Assembly (NCBI RefSeq): GCF_041296385.1
Contig: NC_091016.1
Span: 20,125,497-20,189,496, forward strand
Length of the DNA: 64,000 nt
Direction: 5' to 3'
Origin: Aphelocoma coerulescens
Taxonomy: Eukaryota > Chordata > Aves > Passeriformes > Corvidae
The translations under genes and the position numbers were made by a program. The notes beneath the pieces were generated by a model. It was given only the letters and a program-made list of their open reading frames with translations. It was not told where the DNA came from and made no database searches. Below are positions 13,947 through 64,000 of the stretch, in pieces; the stretch's first letter is position 1, and each line of letters opens with the position of its first letter.

Positions 13947-14997
13947 TCTGAGGATTGCAGTCTTCTTGAGACATCCACAGTGTTGCCAAATCAGTAACTC
14001 GTCCCTCTTCTAGCAGAGCCACCAGGACTTACTCATGCTCCTCCCAGCCTGAAGAAACCCCAGGGCTACCAAACTCCACCCCAACAATAAAATGACTGCT
14101 GTGGCACTCATACCATGTTGGCTCAGGAGGCCACCAAATTCAGATGACCCATCATGTTTTCCTGTCATCTCCATTCCTCATATGAACAGACAACAGTCAT
14201 CTCCAGGGAGAATCTATCTGCAGTCTGCTCAAAACAGTCTTTATTTTTAAAACTGGGCTGCTTTCAGCACTGTGACAAGTTTTTCCCCTTCCTGCTTCAG
14301 CCCATCTCCCTGCTTCTACCTGCCAGATGGATGATCACTGTTATTTTCCAGAAAAATTTAAATTGTGTTGCCTATTTACAGCAAAAAATTGACAAAAATG
14401 AGCTTCCCAAACATTTGTGCGGGTACCGTTCTGGTGAGTGTTTTTGATAGGAACAGCAACACCTGCTGAGAGGGTTATCCTGCAGCGTGTTCCACTTCCA
14501 AACACTTCACAGGCCATGTGGAGTGGAATCCGCTGCAGTTTTCTCAGGAAACAAAATGCCTTTGCTTTTGTACTTCGGTTTGAGGGAGAGAACACATCAA
14601 ACTGTTTCTGAATGCGATAGATGACAAGTTAAATGGAAGTTATGCTTTGGTATTAAAAGGAACTAGTTCTTTTAGAAGGAACATGCTTTCAAAATCCTTC
14701 GGTATCAGGTGGATTTGCATGACCTCTTGTGGTTAAAGCCCTGCTTTGCAGTTCCACATTTTTGCTGGCGGTGGGAGAGCACCCTGAGACTTTTTGTCCT
14801 ACAGTTGTGCAGAAGGGAAGGAGAAGCTTTGGCTTGAAATGTTAAACAGCAATGTTAGTGAAAGGAAAAGCTGTGCTAACAGGCGTCTGGTGACAGCAAA
14901 TATTTTTTCTGTGGATTTATGCTGATAAAAATTAGTTGTTATTTTTGGTCTGTGTCTCAAGCACACCAGTCAAGAACCATGAAATGTAACTGTATTA

Positions 14998-15105
14998 CAG
15001 AGTCACAGAACCACGGAATACTCTGAGCTGGAAGGGACCCACAAGGATCATCAAAGTCCAGCTCCTGGCCCTGCGCAGGACAGCCCCAAGAATCACACCA
15101 TGTGC
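14998..15105 (-). mobile_element. Short CR1 3' stub (minus orientation)
   Basis: Reads as the reversed CR1 3' end: CAGAGTCACAGAACCACGGA, ACTCTGAGCTGGAAGGGACC, ATCATCAAAGTCCAGCTCC, then CCCTGCGCAGGACAGCCCCA and AGAATCACACCATG. Only about 110 bases remain. A poly-A tract at about 15170-15186 lies beyond it. Confidence 0.85.
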
Positions 15106-15521
15106 ACCATGTGATTATAATGCATTAGAAAATTGCTTTTAAAGGACATAGCCTCACCAAATAATATGGAAAAAAAAAAAAAAAAACAAACCAACAAACC
15201 AAAAATCATAGGAGGAGCAGAGGAAGAGATCCTGTTATTTTAGCTGCCACTTCTTAGCTCTGCTGTGCACCTGTCAGTGAAACCAGCTGAGAAGTGGGGC
15301 CGGTACCTGTCCAAGCTTCTTCTCCAGCCACGTACCAGCTTCTCCTCTTCCCACCACAGCGCTGCAGGGCGGGAGGGAAGTTGTCTGATGCCAGTGCCAC
15401 AACTTCTCCTTCCCTGAGGATGTTTTTGTGGGAAGGCCCCAGCTCATGCCATCACACCATTAACTCTAACAAGCACTGTGGCCCCATGGCAGGCAGGGAG
15501 CAGCGTTTGGAGGGCTGTAGC

Positions 15522-16390
15522 TGTTGTCCCAAAATAGGTTCTTTGACCTGGTATGTGAGATGCCAATCCACACACAGAGCTGAGGTATTTGATTTATTTA
15601 CAGTTCCGCATAGAAAGGGGTGCTGGGTGGCAAATCCACAATGCCAGCATGAAGACTACCAAAACTTTTCAATATTTATACATTCTAGCAAACAAAGGCA
15701 TTCATGTTCATTGGCTACAAGTTACACAGTTCTCTTGACACTGAACCCTGCCGTAAATCAAATCCCTCCTGATGGGAGAGAATTTTCTAAAAGTCCTTGC
15801 GAGGAGTTTCAAAGATAAACCAAGACTTTCCTTGAGTTTCAGTGCTTCCAGATAGTTGTTTATTAAGTCTTATCATAGAAACAGAGCCACTAGCGTGACC
15901 CAGGTACAGCATAGAGCACAGAAAAGCAGGAGTGAAGGCTCTAATTATCAAGATTTACACAGTCTTTTAAAGATATTTTAACCAATAGTTACTAAAAACC
16001 TACATTATTTTCACTTTCCTACCAATTATTCAGTAACACAGGCAGGAACTGCGGAATTCTCTATCCAGTCATTCCAAACTACTTTTACTGCAGAACATGG
16101 AGTAGTAGAAGAAGGAGAAGAAGGTTCAGAGAACAACAACAATCCTCCATTTTGATATTTTTTACTCTTATCTATTTACTACAAAGAGAAGCCCAAAACC
16201 TCTAAATTTTTCACCCTGTGACAATCTTACATAGTAGTCTATCACCTAATTCACACCACTGTATTTTCTAGTTCTTGTCTGATTGTTGGTAATTTTTTCC
16301 AAGGTTGGAGGTTAAAACAGTGTTGTTCAGGGGGGTAAGAACCTTTAAAAACAGGCAGAGAAATATTCTCGGCACTCTGGGTTCTTACAT
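15522..16390 (-). mobile_element. Endogenous retrovirus LTR (probable), minus strand
   Basis: On the minus strand the element begins TGTAAGAACCC at 16390 and can be closed at GGGACAACA near 15522, giving the TG...CA ends of an LTR and a length of about 870 bases. Toward its 3' part it has TATAAATA (plus-strand 15673-15680), and an AATAAA hexamer about 80 bases further on (plus-strand 15593-15598). This is the usual promoter-to-poly(A) layout of an LTR. A second AATAAA lies at plus-strand 15859-15864. The bases flanking the two ends do not form a target-site duplication, which fits a 3' LTR with internal sequence better than a solo LTR. The family is not determined, and boundaries are approximate by up to tens of bases at the 3' side. 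Confidence 0.6.
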
Positions 16391-16700
16391 TCTCTTATTC
16401 ATTAGTATTCTATCTTCTGCTTGTTAATGATTCTCTCGCTTCTCCTGCTGATTAGTCCCATACTCAGTCTTTCTCTTCTTTTGGGTCCATGGGTTTCCTG
16501 GGTCCATGGCTGTGAGTTGGTGGCCACCATCTCCCCCTGCCAGAATTGCCTTTTACCCAATTGGCGCTGATTCAGCACAGTTGCTGAGTTGTCTTTATTA
16601 GTTTCTTCCTTATCTTTGGGGTCCTGCCAAATGTCCTTGTGGCCCATAAATTCTGCATTCTTTATGCCCCCTATCAGCAGCGCATCCTTCTCCTCAAGCT
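16391..16700 (-). mobile_element. Internal remnant of the same retroviral element
   Basis: Immediately upstream of the LTR on the minus strand lies a purine-rich stretch (AATAAGAGAA), where a polypurine tract is expected. Before it an open frame of about 80 codons (16647-16402), rich in Lys, Glu, Arg and Gln, ends in a stop 12 bases from the LTR. The frame continues upstream to a stop near 16750. I cannot assign it to gag, pol or env. It is a truncated relic with no complete gene. Confidence 0.45.
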
Positions 16701-16944
16701 TTGTCAGCCTCCCCCGAGGTCGGAGACCACTGAAACACCTCCAGCCCTAAACCTTAACAAGGTAACTCTACCCCCAGGTAATTTGTCCAGCACTTGGCCA
16801 TCACTCAGGGACTGCTTGTCAGCTGCTGTTTCACGGGTTAAATCTCCTTTCCTGCTGATTAGGCTTGAAAGCATGCGAAGATCAAACGTCGAAGAACGTC
16901 CTTTCCTAAGGAAATGTTTAGATTTTCCCCGTTTTGCACCACGG

Positions 16945-17107
16945 CCAATAGGCACAGACCGGCTGGGCCGGGCGAGCCCCGTCCCGTCCCTCAGCGTTTC
17001 CCGCCACAGCTGGGGGGGGGCGGGCCCGGGGCGGGGCCAGTCGCGCGGGTGGTGCGCGCGTGGCGCTGCTTTGGCGCGCAGGGCGGCCCGCGCTTCCCGC
17101 CGCGGCC
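16945..17107 (+). promoter_or_regulatory. MSH6 proximal promoter: CCAAT, GC boxes, E2F-like sites
   Basis: A CCAAT motif lies at 16945-16949. E2F-like sites are TTTCCCGCC (16997-17005), TTTGGCGC (17070-17077, a match to TTTSSCGC) and TTCCCGCC (17094-17101). GC boxes (GGGGCGGG type) lie at about 17016-17036. There is no TATA box at the usual distance. Motifs are read directly. S-phase and Sp1 regulation of MSH6 is known for mammals, and its conservation here is inference. Confidence 0.65.
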
Positions 17108-31790
<14,683 letters not shown>

Positions 31791-31840
31791 GAACTCGCAC
31801 GGGTTTCTCAAGAAGGTGGGAGCAGACAACATTATGATCT

Positions 31841-31846
31841 AATAAA
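31841..31846 (+). terminator. MSH6 polyadenylation signal AATAAA
   Basis: A canonical hexamer 51 bases after the stop codon, so the MSH6 3' UTR is likely only about 70-80 bases. It is one half of a nearly palindromic element that also carries the FBXO11 signal. Confidence 0.85.
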
Positions 31847-31847
31847 C

Positions 31848-31853
31848 TTTATT
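31848..31853 (-). terminator. FBXO11 polyadenylation signal AATAAA
   Basis: A canonical hexamer on the minus strand, one base away from the MSH6 hexamer. Cleavage 10-30 bases downstream would fall at about 31818-31838, inside the MSH6 3' UTR. An ATTAAA-type alternative is present on the minus strand near 31901. Confidence 0.75.
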
Positions 31854-33038
31854 TTTTAAAAATGACCATTTTTCCATTGTCTTTCCTAGGAAATTAAACC
31901 CTTTAATTCATACCTACCCTCTACATAATGGTTATTGAGTACTCCACAATATATTAAGTCTAGATGTTATGGTACATGCATACACTTTCAGGCTGTTGAT
32001 TACCCACTGTCACCAATACACATAAATGGAAAAAAGCTATGAAACTGTATAGGGCTGTATATATACTTGTCTCAGCTTCATTAGAGCAGGAAATTGCTGT
32101 GATTTCCAGCAGGTTATGTAAGTAATGTCCAGACTGTTCAAAAAAAACTATGAACAGAGTAAAGTACAAGACTGTTTTGAGGAGACTTTCTACTGTGTAC
32201 TTTAAAACATAGTAAAATTTCTTTCACAAAACTTAGTTACATGGGTACTTTGTTTTATAGTGCATTATAGTCTAGGAAGTCTCATTAAAACACTCGCTTT
32301 CCTTTCTTTTGTTAGGGTGGTTTGAGTACAGACTATTGCTGGGGCAGGGGAGGAGATTATTCTAACTTCAGAGGACACCAGAAAAATTGCTGGATATAAT
32401 TTAAGATTAGTGTTTTCTCTTTCATAGAAAGAACGTACATACTGGGACATGAGTACAGTTACAGCAAGTCTAGGTGTGCTAACAAAACAGGACACATTCA
32501 AGTACAATAAGATTTTTTGCTTGAAATTAGAAACAAACTACATGAGATTAAAGCATTAAAATCATATTTCTCAATCTGAATAAATGTTAAAAAATCAAAA
32601 GAAATGCAGAAGTGCTAGCTCACATTTTTACCATGTTACAAAAGCAATTGGTACCCATGTCCATAAAGGCAGCAACAAAGAATGCTGCTTGTCTACAGAA
32701 TAGTACTACTGCAAATTGGACTGCGTTTCAATGCTACTTGTAAAAACACCAGCTCTCAGAAGTTGGTATCTGTACAAAATTGCAGCTTATTTTTCTTCAC
32801 TTCTGTCCCTTCAAAGTCTTTGTTTACACAGTAATGCTAAAACGCCCAGTTCTGTTATCCTGAGTCAACATATTGCCACTTTCTTTTTTGGTAGGTTGAG
32901 CTCCATAGTGTCAACACCTCACACATCCGCTTTAATACAGTCTCTTTCTGCAGAAATGGGCAAGTGTAACTTCCTCCAAAAGAAAAGTTTTAATAGTTAT
33001 GATATTAGAATGGCAGGACTTTCTCTCTGAAAAGGAAT

Positions 33039-64000
<30,962 letters not shown>

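Larger units (their letters stand above)
12166..14997. other. Intergenic sequence with microsatellite and hairpin
   Basis: I recognise no gene here. The stretch holds a (CTAT)10 microsatellite at 13382-13421 and a perfect 15-bp inverted repeat at 13912-13946, each listed separately. Confidence 0.5.
31830..33038 (-). other. FBXO11: FBXO11 3' untranslated region
   Basis: About 1.2 kb of A+T-rich sequence between the FBXO11 stop codon and its presumed poly(A) site. No repeat was recognised. The right end is fixed by the stop codon, and the left end is inferred from the hexamer. Confidence 0.75.

Noticed and set aside
15294..15818. 174-codon plus-strand open frame
   Set aside because: It lies antisense across the LTR and its flank, with no recognisable domain. 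It is explained by the mobile element.
1..16900. KCNK12 or MSH2, which neighbour MSH6 in mammals
   Set aside because: No potassium-channel pore or MutS motif is visible on either strand, so neither gene reaches into the window.
17060..17107. In-frame upstream extension of MSH6
   Set aside because: The open frame continues upstream, but the candidate start at 17060 is GTG. The first ATG in frame is at 17108 and gives the standard MSRQSTL terminus.

Overview
This window is vertebrate nuclear DNA, almost certainly from a bird and probably a passerine. The signs are several CR1 LINE copies with the avian 3' ending (ATTCTATG or ATTCTGTG), a fragment that looks like an avian endogenous-retrovirus LTR, compact introns, and a convergent MSH6/FBXO11 gene pair. 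The species assignment is inference.

Layout. Positions 1-16.9 kb hold no recognisable host gene. They contain CR1 fragments (about 740-905, 1757-2175, 11228-12165, 14998-15105), a (CTAT)n microsatellite, a perfect 15-bp inverted repeat, and a minus-strand LTR with a little internal sequence (about 15.5-16.7 kb) that ends just before the MSH6 promoter. A CpG island at about 16.94-17.58 kb carries CCAAT, GC-box and E2F-like motifs and starts MSH6. MSH6 (plus strand, 17108-31790) is complete: ten coding exons that join in phase to 1346 codons plus a stop. All exons from the fifth onward except the first four have exactly the lengths I recall for human MSH6. FBXO11 (minus strand) fills the rest: twenty coding exons from 59886 down to the stop codon at 33041-33039, covering the F-box, the whole parallel beta-helix and the C-terminal UBR-type zinc finger. 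Its first exons lie beyond the right edge.

The two genes converge. Their stop codons are 1.25 kb apart, and both polyadenylation hexamers sit in one nearly palindromic 13-base element at 31841-31853, so the transcripts should overlap tail to tail by a few tens of bases. MSH6 is the mismatch-recognition subunit of MutS-alpha. FBXO11 is a substrate receptor of an SCF ubiquitin ligase. No functional link is implied by the neighbourhood beyond shared 3' end formation.

The most interesting signal is a 54-base, phase-compatible, open, splice-site-flanked segment at 36133-36186 in an FBXO11 intron. If used, it would add 18 residues to the end of the beta-helix region. It is absent from the mammalian reference protein as I remember it. 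Other points are the shared poly(A) element, a NAGNAG acceptor at the F-box exon, the hairpin at 13.9 kb, and an internal CR1 fragment lacking its 3' end.
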